DNA of 49,371 bases from Coriobacteriaceae bacterium (GTDB taxonomy: Bacteria > Actinomycetota > Coriobacteriia > Coriobacteriales > Coriobacteriaceae): the NCBI GenBank assembly GCA_902399975.1, contig CABOHA010000006.1, forward strand, positions 18,286 through 67,656, read 5' to 3'. Shown here piece by piece: positions 8,315 to 16,851 of this stretch. The position numbers and the translations under genes were made by a program. How positions within the stretch are numbered: the first letter of the stretch is position 1; every line of letters starts with the position of its first letter. Under the pieces are notes generated by a model that saw only the letters and a program-made list of their open reading frames with translations, was not told where the DNA came from and did no database searches.

Positions 8315-10164
8315 GAAAGATCACTCTCCGTATAGGTTCTTTGGTATCCGAGCAAATATAGGCATATCCCAACGATTATAGAGGATAGGGTTCCCGCAAC
8401 TGCCGCCTTGGCGGCGACCGCGGCTGCAAGGCTGGCAATTTCCATATGGTGTGCAAGACAGGATGCCGCTGCGCAGCCGATGCCGGTGACGGCGATGGCG
8501 GCGATTGCGGCAAGGTTTGAGCCCTGGTCGGCACGCTTGGCATGGGCATTGAGCAGCGCAGATGACGCTGCGGCAGTTGTCGCGACCAGCACAAAGGCAG
8601 CCCAAAGGAGCGGGTCTTCCAACGCTGCGGCAACGTTACCGAGCCCCAGCACGCCTCCGGCTGAAAGCGCGACCGTCGCCAGACGGGCAAAAAGCATGCC
8701 CATGCCCGTTGCCGCGGCGGCGCTTGCCGGGCCGAGCCAAAATGACGCGACGCCGGCGGCGACCCCAGCTGCCAGGAAGGTATTGCCAGTCAGACAGCCA
8801 AGCGCGAGTGCACAGGTGAGCGCGGCGCTCGCGGCAGCCTCGGTGCGACCCCAGGCGATCCACCAACCGGACATGGCGGCGGCAAAGATCACCGCGACGG
8901 GCAACATCGACAGGATGCCCTGCGCCTGCATGGTGGCGTTGGCCATGAGCACCAAAAAGCCCACAGCCGAGATGGCCGAGCCAATCTGGGGGGCCAGGCC
9001 AGCCGCCGCTCCGATCGCGATAGCCGCAATGACTAGGCCGGGAAGCGCCGCGACCCCGGCCGTTTGCATCAGCAAAAAGCTAAAGGCGCCGCACGTTAGC
9101 GCCGAGATAGCGTGCATGGTGTAGTCGCGCGCATGGCTCCAGCGCGTGCCCGCCCAGCCGAGCGCGGGGTCGACCTCGATGGCGTCGTCCTCGTAGTACG
9201 ACGGCTCGATATCGTCGAGCTCCTGCTCGTCATCCGAAAGCTCGCCAACCATTTGCTCCAGGCTGCGACGGCCCTCGCGCACACTGCCCAGACCGGCAAG
9301 GAGCTGGTCGCAAAATGCCTCGATGCTGTTGGGGCGGTCCTGCGGCATGGGGGAGAGCGCGCTCATGAGCGCGGCCTCGGCTCCCGGGGGAAAGTGTGGT
9401 ATCAGCTCGCTGGGATAGGTGGCGCCGCCGATGATGCGGTCGAGCGAGTCGGCGGGCGTGGCCGCCATAAAGGGAGCGCTGCCGCACAAGCCCTCATAGA
9501 TAACGCAGGCAAGGGCAAAGACATCGGCGCGTTCGTCGACCGTGCCGGTCTCGATATCGAGCTGCTCGGGCGGCATGTAGCCGATGGTGCCGCCGCGCGA
9601 GCCGCCAAAGCCACCGGCGGACGACAGTCGCGCCATGCCAAAGTCGGTGAGCTTTACATTGCCCGAGTGGTCGATGAGCACGTTGGCGGGCTTAATGTCC
9701 AGGTGGAGTACGCCATTGCTATGGGCGAAGGTGAGCGCCTGGCCCAGGGCATCGGCAATGGCCGCGGCCTCGTCAAAGGTGAGCGAGTGGCCGTCCACGC
9801 GATGCAAAAACTCGGCCAGCGACATACCGTCGACATACTCCATGACCAGGTAGGCATAGGCGGTGTCATGCGTAAAGTCGATGACCTGCACGATATTGGG
9901 ATGTTGAAGCATGGCGGCAGTGTGCGCCTCGCGCAGGACATCCATGATGTCGCTGGCGGGCATGCCGGCGCCGTTGATAAGGGGGATGCGCTTAATGGCG
10001 ACGCGGCGGCGCAGGTGCGTGTCGCGGCAGATCTCGATGGAGCCAAAACCGCCGGTCGCAAGTGTCTCGAGCGGCTGGTACCGCTTGAGCAGCTCGCGAG
10101 AGCTGGTGCCCTCCAAAGGAACGTCCGGCGAGAACCGGGCGGTATGTTGCGAGAAAAGCGGCAT
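8311..10164 (-). CDS. Ser/Thr protein kinase with polytopic C-terminal membrane domain
   Basis: First gene of the operon, 617 residues. The kinase domain covers about 25-290: glycine loop TGGFGS, ATP lysine in AIKRIP near 57, catalytic loop HLDIKPANV near 153 and TDFGMAR near 172. The usual Arg before the catalytic Asp is Leu (HLD), so it is a non-RD kinase. An acidic stretch around 300-335 is followed by about 250 residues of hydrophobic helices (from residue 350), a multi-span membrane region rather than the single span plus PASTA of PknB. It occupies the position of pknA-type kinases, but the ligand is unknown. ATG 10164 (GAGGG 6-7 bases upstream) is preferred over TTG 10170. Confidence 0.88.
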   Translation of the reverse strand: MPLFSQHTARFSPDVPLEGTSSRELLKRYQPLETLATGGFGSIEICRDTHLRRRVAIKRIPLINGAGMPASDIMDVLREAHTAAMLQHPNIVQVIDFTHDTAYAYLVMEYVDGMSLAEFLHRVDGHSLTFDEAAAIADALGQALTFAHSNGVLHLDIKPANVLIDHSGNVKLTDFGMARLSSAGGFGGSRGGTIGYMPPEQLDIETGTVDERADVFALACVIYEGLCGSAPFMAATPADSLDRIIGGATYPSELIPHFPPGAEAALMSALSPMPQDRPNSIEAFCDQLLAGLGSVREGRRSLEQMVGELSDDEQELDDIEPSYYEDDAIEVDPALGWAGTRWSHARDYTMHAISALTCGAFSFLLMQTAGVAALPGLVIAAIAIGAAAGLAPQIGSAISAVGFLVLMANATMQAQGILSMLPVAVIFAAAMSGWWIAWGRTEAAASAALTCALALGCLTGNTFLAAGVAAGVASFWLGPASAAAATGMGMLFARLATVALSAGGVLGLGNVAAALEDPLLWAAFVLVATTAAASSALLNAHAKRADQGSNLAAIAAIAVTGIGCAAASCLAHHMEIASLAAAVAAKAAVAGTLSSIIVGICLYLLGYQRTYTESDLS

Positions 10165-10244
10165 GGCCAACCCTCGTGCGTTTAAAGTTCGTTTGCGAGC
10201 GGCGGGCGCGGAGCCGAGCCGTTCGCGGTGGCATAGATGCTGCT

Positions 10245-10253
10245 AGTGTAGCA
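10245..10253 (-). promoter_or_regulatory. Extended -10 promoter for the minus-strand signalling operon
   Basis: On the minus strand the sequence TGCTACACT forms an extended -10 box 80 bases before the first kinase start. No convincing -35 is seen 17 bases upstream, which is common for extended -10 promoters. Confidence 0.4.
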
Positions 10254-10320
10254 CGCTCGGGCAGATGGCGAGGAAACGGGGATGAGGTGGTCCGATCGAT
10301 TCGGGCCGTTTCGGCTCGTT

Positions 10321-10473
10321 CGGAAAGCGCACCCCAGTTTTCAGCCAAATAATGGGATGCGCCTTCCAAATGGGGTGGGCTGCGGAAACTGCATCCCAGA
10401 ATATTGCCCTGGAACGGGATGCGCTTTCCGAACCGGCGTCCAAAAGGAAACCGCATCCCGCTTTGGAGCGGGG
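10321..10473. repeat. Cluster of five GGAAASYGCAYCCC repeats, mixed orientation
   Basis: Within 150 bases of the divergent spacer the same 14-base unit occurs at 10322, 10384 and 10446 on plus and at 10354 and 10416 on minus. The last plus copy continues into a small hairpin (CCCGCT, 4-base loop, AGCGGG). The same unit recurs at 33019-33187. The arrangement resembles REP/BIME elements. Nothing coding is seen here. Confidence 0.7.
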
Positions 10474-10576
10474 ACTGCGGACAAAAGCTGGACCGTGTTC
10501 TGGTTCGGATTGGAGTTCGCCTGAATCGTTGATGCTGGCTGGTGTGGGAACAGAGATAAACGAGCGGCTCGGGCGA

Positions 10577-10582
10577 TATAAT
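10577..10582 (+). promoter_or_regulatory. TATAAT -10 box of the LuxR gene
   Basis: A perfect TATAAT lies 19 bases before ATG 10602. No good -35 is visible. Because an upstream ATG (10581) falls inside this box, the box also argues for the later start. Confidence 0.5.
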
Positions 10583-10601
10583 GACACGCTATGGAGGCCA
10601 T

Positions 10602-12737
10602 ATGCTTTTTTCCCGCCGTTCTGCTACATCTGCCTGCGCCATTGCGCTTGTCGTAATGGCGGTCACCCCTTATCACCGGTTTTCATCTTCAATCGGCCTG
10701 GCGTCAGGTGCAATGCCCTGGCTCGTTATCCTGGGCGCATGCCTCGCGGCGTTTGTTCATGGTGCTGCGCTATGCAAGGGGGGAATGAGAAGGCCGAGGC
10801 ATCTCGGTGCCATCGGCGTTTTTCTTGGTGTTATTGCAACGGTTCCCGAATGGGCCGACCTGGCTTTCTATGCTCGCGGAGACTCTATTCCAATCGTGTT
10901 TGCACCGATTTGGTTGTTACATGGCGTTTCGTGTGTCTCGTGCTTTGTTGGGTCGCTGCTCCTCTCATATGTTATTTGGGGCACGGCGGACTCTCCTTTG
11001 ACGCAGAGGTCGACACGGACTGACGAAAGGGAAACTCGTCACCCGCAGGACGCGATTTTTACAGAAACAATAGCCGTCATGTCTTGCCTGCTGTTTTGCT
11101 GTCGAGTTTCATGGAGAATTGTCCCCGAGCCATGGGGGATACCCTCTGTTTCGGCTGCGTCAATTGGCCTTGCGCTTTTAATTCCGTTGGTCTATCTCGC
11201 ATTGACTGTGGCCCCGCTGTTTTGCCGCCCTCGTGCCTTTGGCCATGGGCGGCGCGACGTGTTTGCCCGTTCTGCGCTCGTGGCAGTCCCTATTGGCCTT
11301 GTTCCGGCTGTTGAGGCGGCATACTTCGCAAGCGATGCCGTGGTCATTGCATTGCTGGCGATGGGGTCCGTTATCGCTGCTGCCTTCGTATGCATGTTGC
11401 TAAGGGGGAAACGGGACAACAATTCGGATATCGCCTGTGCGTCCGACACATTCGATGCGGGGGTGTTTTCCCCTGCCCTGTCGCCTAGAGAAGAGCAGTT
11501 TGTTCGACTGCTGCTCAAAGGGAAAACGCCGGCGGAAATTGCCAAGGAGACGGATACGAAGCCATCGACGGTGAGAACAACGCTTCACCGAGCATACGGG
11601 AAGGCATCGGTTGCGGGCTCATGCGAGCTCGTGGCGTTGTTTGCGGGTGAGGGCGATACTGTAGGGCATGAGCTGCCGCAGCGGCATGCTGACGATATGG
11701 CGGCATCAGCTCGAACGCGCCGGCTGTTTCGATACCTGCTCACATTATTTTTTATCCTCCTTGCGGCGGGGCCCTTGGTAATGGCGGATAGCGATTGGGG
11801 GTCCGGTGTTTCGCGGGCTGTCGCCTTTTCCCTCTTAAGCTACGCATTGGGCCTCGGACTGCTTCTGTCGCTATGCTACGCGGGTGGAAAAGCGAATCGT
11901 GGCGCTGCGCTGGATAGAGCAGGTGAAGCGATTTGGCTCGGAAGCCCGTACGTATGGGCGATGCTATCTGCTGTGGAATGGTCTTTTATCTATATCGCGG
12001 CATGGAGGTGCATACGCGATCCGTTGATGGCCGTGCCAGTCCTGGTTTGCGGCGTGGCGTCTATGGCTTCGCTCGCCGTTGAGCTGCGTCCGTTTAAGGT
12101 GCGTGCTCGTACCCGGTCTATCGTGCCGTTGGTGTCAATGGGCATGGTTGCCTTAATCTATGCGGCCGCTAGGGGGCGAATCCACGGGCTTGCGGTGCTG
12201 ATGGGGATGTTGCTCACATATAAGGTGCTGCGAAGCTGTCCGCAGCGCAAAATGCTTGGGATATGGATGCTTTGCTTCGGGGCGACGGCTCCTGTTTGGG
12301 TCGTCTTGCTCAATATGGCGCAGGATCTGACGGTTTACGAGCCGTTGTTCCTCGCGTCGTTGTTGGGGCATAGTTCGGCTGTCAATGTCGTCGTGGCAAC
12401 GGTGATCGTCTGCTGGTCTGCGCCCATGTTAGTCACGCACATCGCGCTCACCCGCTCGGTTGAGGACGAGAAGGCTGTCTTGGAGTACCGCGCGAACGGG
12501 TCCACCGAAACGGCCCGCGTGCGCCAGCTGGCTCTGCTTACGTCGCGCTCCCTTTCCGATGTTCAGTCGCAAATCTTGCTGATGACGGCAGAGGGCGCAA
12601 CGACAAAGGCTATTGCGGAGGACGTCGGTTACGCTGCATCTACGGTGCAAGCACTGCGGTCTGCATCTTACCGCCAGTTGAGGATCAAGAATAAAGCGGA
12701 GCTTGTTTCATTGTTATCGCAGGTAGATAACGTGTAA
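10602..12737 (+). CDS. Membrane LuxR-type regulator with two tandem membrane-HTH modules
   Basis: 711 residues. The order is a hydrophobic multi-helix region (about 1-275), a LuxR helix-turn-helix (about 290-345, core LSPREEQFVRLLLKGKT), a second hydrophobic multi-helix region (about 365-630), and a second LuxR-like HTH at the C-terminus (about 646-708, core AEGATTKAIAEDVGYA). Membrane LuxR proteins with one such module are abundant in Coriobacteriia; two in one chain suggest an internal duplication and a built-in dimer. The second HTH is more diverged from the LuxR consensus than the first. ATG 10602 is chosen because GGAGG precedes it and a -10 box overlaps the earlier ATG. The ABC transporter operon downstream is the obvious candidate target. 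Confidence 0.85.
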   Translation: MLFSRRSATSACAIALVVMAVTPYHRFSSSIGLASGAMPWLVILGACLAAFVHGAALCKGGMRRPRHLGAIGVFLGVIATVPEWADLAFYARGDSIPIVFAPIWLLHGVSCVSCFVGSLLLSYVIWGTADSPLTQRSTRTDERETRHPQDAIFTETIAVMSCLLFCCRVSWRIVPEPWGIPSVSAASIGLALLIPLVYLALTVAPLFCRPRAFGHGRRDVFARSALVAVPIGLVPAVEAAYFASDAVVIALLAMGSVIAAAFVCMLLRGKRDNNSDIACASDTFDAGVFSPALSPREEQFVRLLLKGKTPAEIAKETDTKPSTVRTTLHRAYGKASVAGSCELVALFAGEGDTVGHELPQRHADDMAASARTRRLFRYLLTLFFILLAAGPLVMADSDWGSGVSRAVAFSLLSYALGLGLLLSLCYAGGKANRGAALDRAGEAIWLGSPYVWAMLSAVEWSFIYIAAWRCIRDPLMAVPVLVCGVASMASLAVELRPFKVRARTRSIVPLVSMGMVALIYAAARGRIHGLAVLMGMLLTYKVLRSCPQRKMLGIWMLCFGATAPVWVVLLNMAQDLTVYEPLFLASLLGHSSAVNVVVATVIVCWSAPMLVTHIALTRSVEDEKAVLEYRANGSTETARVRQLALLTSRSLSDVQSQILLMTAEGATTKAIAEDVGYAASTVQALRSASYRQLRIKNKAELVSLLSQVDNV

Positions 12738-12889
12738 ACGCCTGAGCGATTAACTCAATAGCGGGTGTTTACAGACATCATTCTCTATTCATGCAAAGGT
12801 TGCCGTGCGCCGACGCATCATTAACCGCTTGTGATTAGGGCCGGGTCGAGCGTTGCTGCTCGGCCTGGCCAATAGGAGGGTGATGTCGC

Positions 12890-13771
12890 TTGAATGGAAA
12901 TCTATTACGGCACGAGTTATCCAAGATATTTGGCAATCCTATATTTGCGTTGACCCTTATGGTTGCAACTGCAATTTCGATGGCGGCTGCCATTGAGGCA
13001 TGGTGGACGCTCGAGACTGAGCGCAAGCAGCTGTTATCGCTTGGCTATGGCGTTGGTTTGCAAGCCCAGGCATACCTCGGCCAAACGCGTGAAAGTAGCT
13101 TTGGTAACTGGATCGTTGTGAGTGCAAATGCACCGCTATCGGCATCAGTGTTTTTCTATGCGCTGCCGTTGCTTGCCATGCTGGCCGGGTCGTGGTCATG
13201 CCTGTCCGAGCGTTTGAGCGGTTACGAGGCGCAAATCTGCACACGTGTTTCTAGAAATGCATACGTGAACGTGAAGATGCTGTCTGCTTTCCTCTCTGCG
13301 TTTGCGGTCACGGCTATTCCGCTACTCGTGAACTTCCTGATTGTCTCAATGCTGTTTCCCGCGTATCCCCCCCGGGTCGACGAATCGACTTACGTCGGGC
13401 TCTATCTGCATAGCTATTTTTCTGGCCTGTTTTATTCCCGGCCTCTGTTGTACGTGCTGGTTTATACACTGTTCGATGCGGTGACGCTGGGGGCTCTATC
13501 CATGGCCGTGACCGGTCTGTCGGTTGTGTTTCGCAGCAGAATCAAGGCGATGGTCGTTCCATATCTGATTATGGTTGCATGGCACTTTGTTAACGACTGG
13601 ATTTTTAGCGTCCTTTCATGCGTCGGCTTTAACTGCAACATTCTTAACAGCATCAGGTCGGAATCACTAAATAACTGGCCCGACATTCGAGCAGGGTTTG
13701 CAGAAATCATTTTGCTGTTCGTCTTTTCTTTGATTTTCGCGAGATTCTTAAAAAGACGCGAGGTGGTCTGA
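12890..13771 (+). CDS. ABC transporter permease subunit (ABC-2-like), first of a pair
   Basis: 293 residues with about six hydrophobic helices and no recognised soluble domain; ABC-2-type permease of the sort seen in peptide or antibiotic export and immunity transporters. The start is TTG at 12890: AGGAGGG lies 9 bases upstream, whereas the nearer ATG at 12883 is out of frame and too close. The gene overlaps the next permease by one base (TGATG). The substrate cannot be read from the sequence. Confidence 0.75.
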   Translation: MNGNLLRHELSKIFGNPIFALTLMVATAISMAAAIEAWWTLETERKQLLSLGYGVGLQAQAYLGQTRESSFGNWIVVSANAPLSASVFFYALPLLAMLAGSWSCLSERLSGYEAQICTRVSRNAYVNVKMLSAFLSAFAVTAIPLLVNFLIVSMLFPAYPPRVDESTYVGLYLHSYFSGLFYSRPLLYVLVYTLFDAVTLGALSMAVTGLSVVFRSRIKAMVVPYLIMVAWHFVNDWIFSVLSCVGFNCNILNSIRSESLNNWPDIRAGFAEIILLFVFSLIFARFLKRREVV

Positions 13772-14607
13772 TGCTGTTTAGGCTGGTCGCCGCGGACCTG
13801 AGGACCGTTTTGAAGAAGAACATCCTTACTTTTATTGCGATTGCGGCAGTGACCGTTGCGAACTTGGTGTACGCCTACGGATTGTCTTCTGTGTATGGGG
13901 TTAGAACGGATACCTTGGGGTTTGCGGATAATCTTGCGCTCGTGTTTGCCGGATCTGCTCCGTTTGAGCCTAGGCCCGGGGTCATGTTTGTGCCTCCGCT
14001 AGGATGGCTATTTCTCATTCTGCTTATTCTCTATACAACACTCGACTATCCGACCGAATCGTTGCACGGGTTTGGTTTGCAAGCGCTTGTTCGATGCCGG
14101 GCAAGAACCCTTTGGTGGGTCTCGCGTTTTATCTTGGTGGCGGCAGTAACGGCATTTTCACTGCTCGTGGTGGTTTGCTCTGTTGTGATTTGGAGCTTGG
14201 TGGTGAGCTCCTCGTTCAGCGCGGTCATTCATGGTGAGTCGCTTCAACTGGCTAATTTGGCGCCGTGGTTTCTCAAAGCTGCCGAGGCAGATGCGCTGCC
14301 GTTTTTCATAGGTCTCTTATTTGCTTTTGAGGCGCTTGCGTTTGCGCAGGCAGCGGTTGGGTTTGTGCTTGGGTCGTCAGTCTCGTTTGTGGTTTTAATG
14401 AGCTACCTGATCTGCTCGGCATATGCACGACATTGGGCGCTATTGGGTAACGCCTTGATGCTGTTGCGCTGGGGTGGAATTGTCAAAGAGGGAATCGCGG
14501 CGGGCTCGAGTGTCTTGTCATCAATTGGGCTTATGTCGTTATGCCTATCGTTGGGTGGACTGTGGTTTCGAAGGGCCGACCTTATAGAAAAGGGGGACAA
14601 GATATGA
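13771..14607 (+). CDS. ABC transporter permease subunit, second of a pair
   Basis: 278 residues, about six hydrophobic helices, opening with MLFRLVAADLRTVLKKN typical of ABC-2 permease N-termini. It overlaps the permease before it by one base and the ATPase after it by four (ATGA, 14604-14607), so the three are translated together and probably form a heterodimeric membrane channel with an ATPase dimer. No substrate can be assigned. Confidence 0.75.
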   Translation: MLFRLVAADLRTVLKKNILTFIAIAAVTVANLVYAYGLSSVYGVRTDTLGFADNLALVFAGSAPFEPRPGVMFVPPLGWLFLILLILYTTLDYPTESLHGFGLQALVRCRARTLWWVSRFILVAAVTAFSLLVVVCSVVIWSLVVSSSFSAVIHGESLQLANLAPWFLKAAEADALPFFIGLLFAFEALAFAQAAVGFVLGSSVSFVVLMSYLICSAYARHWALLGNALMLLRWGGIVKEGIAAGSSVLSSIGLMSLCLSLGGLWFRRADLIEKGDKI

Positions 14608-15248
14608 GTGTGATCGTAAGGGGCGTATCGAAGCGCATGGGTAAAAACGATGTCCTGCGCAACGTGTCCATCGAGGTTGACCCTGGGACTGTGGTCGGGC
14701 TTCAGGGGATAAACGGTTCGGGTAAGACCATGCTCATGCGAGCGGTTTGCGGGTTGATCAAGCCTACCGAAGGCGAAATCTCTATCGATGGCCAAAGGCT
14801 TGGGGCGGACATCTCGTTCCCGCCGAGTCTGGGGATGTTGATCGAGGCGCCTTCCTTTTTGGGATATCTGTCTGGCTACGACAATCTGAAGCTCATCGCT
14901 CAGATCAAGGGCGTTGCCACCCCCGAGGACATTCGCTCTGCCCTGCGGCTCGTGGGGCTCGATGCAGACGAAAAAAAGAAGTTCCGAGCATACTCGCTTG
15001 GGATGAAGCAGCGTCTGGGGATAGCTGCGGCAATTATGGAGAAGCCGAAGCTGCTTGTTCTCGATGAGCCAACGAATGCCCTCGACGAAGCGGGCGTTGA
15101 AATGCTCAAGCGCGTTGTGGCGATGGCGGCATCAACGGGTCGTGAGGTCCTTCTGTCCAGCCATGACGGAGAGGTGCTCGAGGAACTGGCCGATCGGGTT
15201 TACTGCATGCGCGACGGTGCCGTTGTGAAAGTTCGGGAAAGGTCGTGA
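14604..15248 (+). CDS. ABC transporter ATP-binding protein
   Basis: 214 residues, a single nucleotide-binding domain. Walker A is GINGSGKT (near residue 38-45), the signature is YSLGMKQRL in place of the commoner LSGGQ, and Walker B is LLVLDEPTNALDEAG; the switch His is in LLSSHD. The YSLGMKQRL form is typical of ABC-2/bacitracin- and lantibiotic-type exporters. A longer reading from 14541 is rejected because ATG 14604 has AGGGGGAC just upstream and overlaps the permease stop. Confidence 0.92.
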   Translation: MSVIVRGVSKRMGKNDVLRNVSIEVDPGTVVGLQGINGSGKTMLMRAVCGLIKPTEGEISIDGQRLGADISFPPSLGMLIEAPSFLGYLSGYDNLKLIAQIKGVATPEDIRSALRLVGLDADEKKKFRAYSLGMKQRLGIAAAIMEKPKLLVLDEPTNALDEAGVEMLKRVVAMAASTGREVLLSSHDGEVLEELADRVYCMRDGAVVKVRERS

Positions 15249-15253
15249 GCGCG

Positions 15254-15913
15254 ATGAAGAAGACCCTGTGGACGAGAAGATCGGCGCTCGCGCTTTTTTG
15301 CTGTGCTGCTACCGGCCTTGCGGGCATGAGGGTGAGCGTCGTTAACGGGAACCGGACGGTCATTCCTGAGAAATATTACGCGGAGGGCGAATGGCTCTCG
15401 ATGGATGGAGCGTTTCTGGGGTCGAAGGATGTGGTGACTGATGGGTATTCGTTTTGCATAGACGGGGCAGAGTTGCTCACGCCGCGCGAGTATCTCAAAC
15501 GAGCACATGACGATTATTCAAAATATGGCACCGTGGATACGAAAACGAGACTGAAGGATGCCGACATCACGTGCGTTATCGCCGTAAAGATGCGTGTCAG
15601 AAATAGGGATAATATCGACGGTGGAATCAAAGCGTATGTTTGGCATCTGGTTCCGGAGTCTGCGCCAAACTATGATTTTGTAGTCAATACCGATCTGATA
15701 ACGCAAGCCATGCCGGTCCTTGGCGGCTCTGCTGCGTTTGCCGTGGAGGTTGGGGCAGAAAACGAGTTGCTCGTCCCATTTATGATGCAGAACACCAACG
15801 ACTATTTCGAAGGTTACGAGACCGTCCGTTTTGAGAAAGCATTTCCCGGGACTTACACGATGAAGATGACCGATCTGCCGGAGCGGAGGCTCTTAAGGTT
15901 TGAAGTGAAATAG
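15254..15913 (+). CDS. Exported or membrane-anchored protein of unknown function in the ABC operon
   Basis: 219 residues with a positively charged N-terminus and one hydrophobic segment (signal peptide or anchor, about 5-25). The rest is a mostly soluble, beta-rich-looking domain with several conserved-looking motifs (VIAVKMRVRN, ENELLVPFMMQNTND) suggestive of an immunoglobulin-like extracellular fold. It may be a DUF5028-type protein, but I am not sure. GTG at 15245 overlaps the ATPase stop (GTGA) and is an alternative start; ATG 15254 has better spacing (11) from GGAAAGG and gives a normal MKK signal start. Its place at the end of the operon suggests a partner of the transporter. Confidence 0.65.
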   Translation: MKKTLWTRRSALALFCCAATGLAGMRVSVVNGNRTVIPEKYYAEGEWLSMDGAFLGSKDVVTDGYSFCIDGAELLTPREYLKRAHDDYSKYGTVDTKTRLKDADITCVIAVKMRVRNRDNIDGGIKAYVWHLVPESAPNYDFVVNTDLITQAMPVLGGSAAFAVEVGAENELLVPFMMQNTNDYFEGYETVRFEKAFPGTYTMKMTDLPERRLLRFEVK

Positions 15914-15950
15914 CTCGAGAGCAAGGCAAAACGGGTCCATTGGCGGTACG

Positions 15951-15990
15951 CGCGCCCGATTCCAGGCGCCCCGGCCCGGAATCGGGCGCG
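15951..15990. terminator. Strong hairpin between convergent genes
   Basis: A perfect 13-bp inverted repeat (15951-15963 and 15978-15990, 14-base loop) lies between the ABC operon and the convergent YcxB-like gene. No T-run follows on either strand, so it may be a bidirectional 3'-end hairpin rather than a classical terminator. Confidence 0.5.
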
Positions 15991-16018
15991 GGACGAGGCG
16001 CCTTCGGTGTCGGCCGGC

Positions 16019-16735
16019 CTACCGCTTCTTCTTGCTCTTCTTCTGCTTGCGCTGCTTGCCCTTGGTCTCCTGGGGCTTGTCGCCCTGTTTTGCTTCGGCA
16101 GCGGCCTTTTCTGCCTTCATCTTCTTGCGTTTGGTCTCGATGCGGAGTTTTTTGTTGATGCGCGCCTTAAGGAAGGGACCGAACTGCTCGGCATCGCCGC
16201 GGACAAAGGTGTCCTTAGGGATCGTCACGCCCTGGTCGGCGAACATGGCCACAAAGATGCGCTCGCCGTCGAGCACGTGGTCGAGCTTTTCAAACGGGAA
16301 GAACTGCGACTTGCCGCTCGTGCCCCAAACCATCAGGCCGTCCTCGTTGGCGGCGACGCGGCGATAGCGGCCACCCATGGACTCGTCGGCCTCAACGGCG
16401 TCGATAAAGTCGCGGGCGAGGGTGTGGTGCAGGTTTTTGCTCCACCAGGCCAAAAAGGCGCCGAATACGATCAAGACGACGCCAAACTTGATCCAGTTGC
16501 CGCCGGCCACCAGCATGCCGATGCCGATGAGCGCGGCAATTGCCGCGGCGACATACAGCGAGCCGCGACGCCTGGGCGAGGCGACCAGGCGGGCGAAGTC
16601 GGTGACGAGGTCGTTTTCGTATTGGTACTCGTTGAGGTACAGGATGCCGTCGTCGGCTGCGGCCTGCTCCTCGAGCGCGACCTCGACCTGGTCGGCTGCT
16701 TCGGAGGGAACGAGGTTGCTCTCTGCGTCTGCCAT
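16019..16735 (-). CDS. YcxB-like membrane protein with lysine-rich tail
   Basis: 238 residues: an acidic N-terminus (about 1-50), two membrane helices (about 60-98), a YcxB-type C-terminal domain (about 115-195, containing YRRVAANEDGLMVWG and FPFEKLDHVLD), and an extremely basic Lys/Gln tail over the last 40 residues. YcxB-like proteins have no settled function. The gene is divergent from dnaX with 116 bases between them, so the two promoters must share that spacer. The basic tail could bind nucleic acid or lipid head groups, which is only a guess. Confidence 0.75.
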   Translation of the reverse strand: MADAESNLVPSEAADQVEVALEEQAAADDGILYLNEYQYENDLVTDFARLVASPRRRGSLYVAAAIAALIGIGMLVAGGNWIKFGVVLIVFGAFLAWWSKNLHHTLARDFIDAVEADESMGGRYRRVAANEDGLMVWGTSGKSQFFPFEKLDHVLDGERIFVAMFADQGVTIPKDTFVRGDAEQFGPFLKARINKKLRIETKRKKMKAEKAAAEAKQGDKPQETKGKQRKQKKSKKKR

Positions 16736-16851
16736 GCTCTTTGGACTCCTATCGCGGCGGGCTCGCCGTACGGGTTATTATGGAATGCAGTATGCCGTGC
16801 GACCGCATGGCCGCCGCGGCAACAAGACTCAGTATACCCGGGGGAGCACCC

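Noticed and set aside
12883..12972. A 30-codon ORF starting at ATG 12883, overlapping the first permease
   Set aside because: The ATG lies too close to AGGAGGG and the frame ends quickly; the TTG start in the permease frame has better spacing.
15951..15990. Classical rho-independent terminator for either convergent gene
   Set aside because: The stem is perfect, but no T-run follows on either strand, so it is listed with low confidence only as a hairpin.
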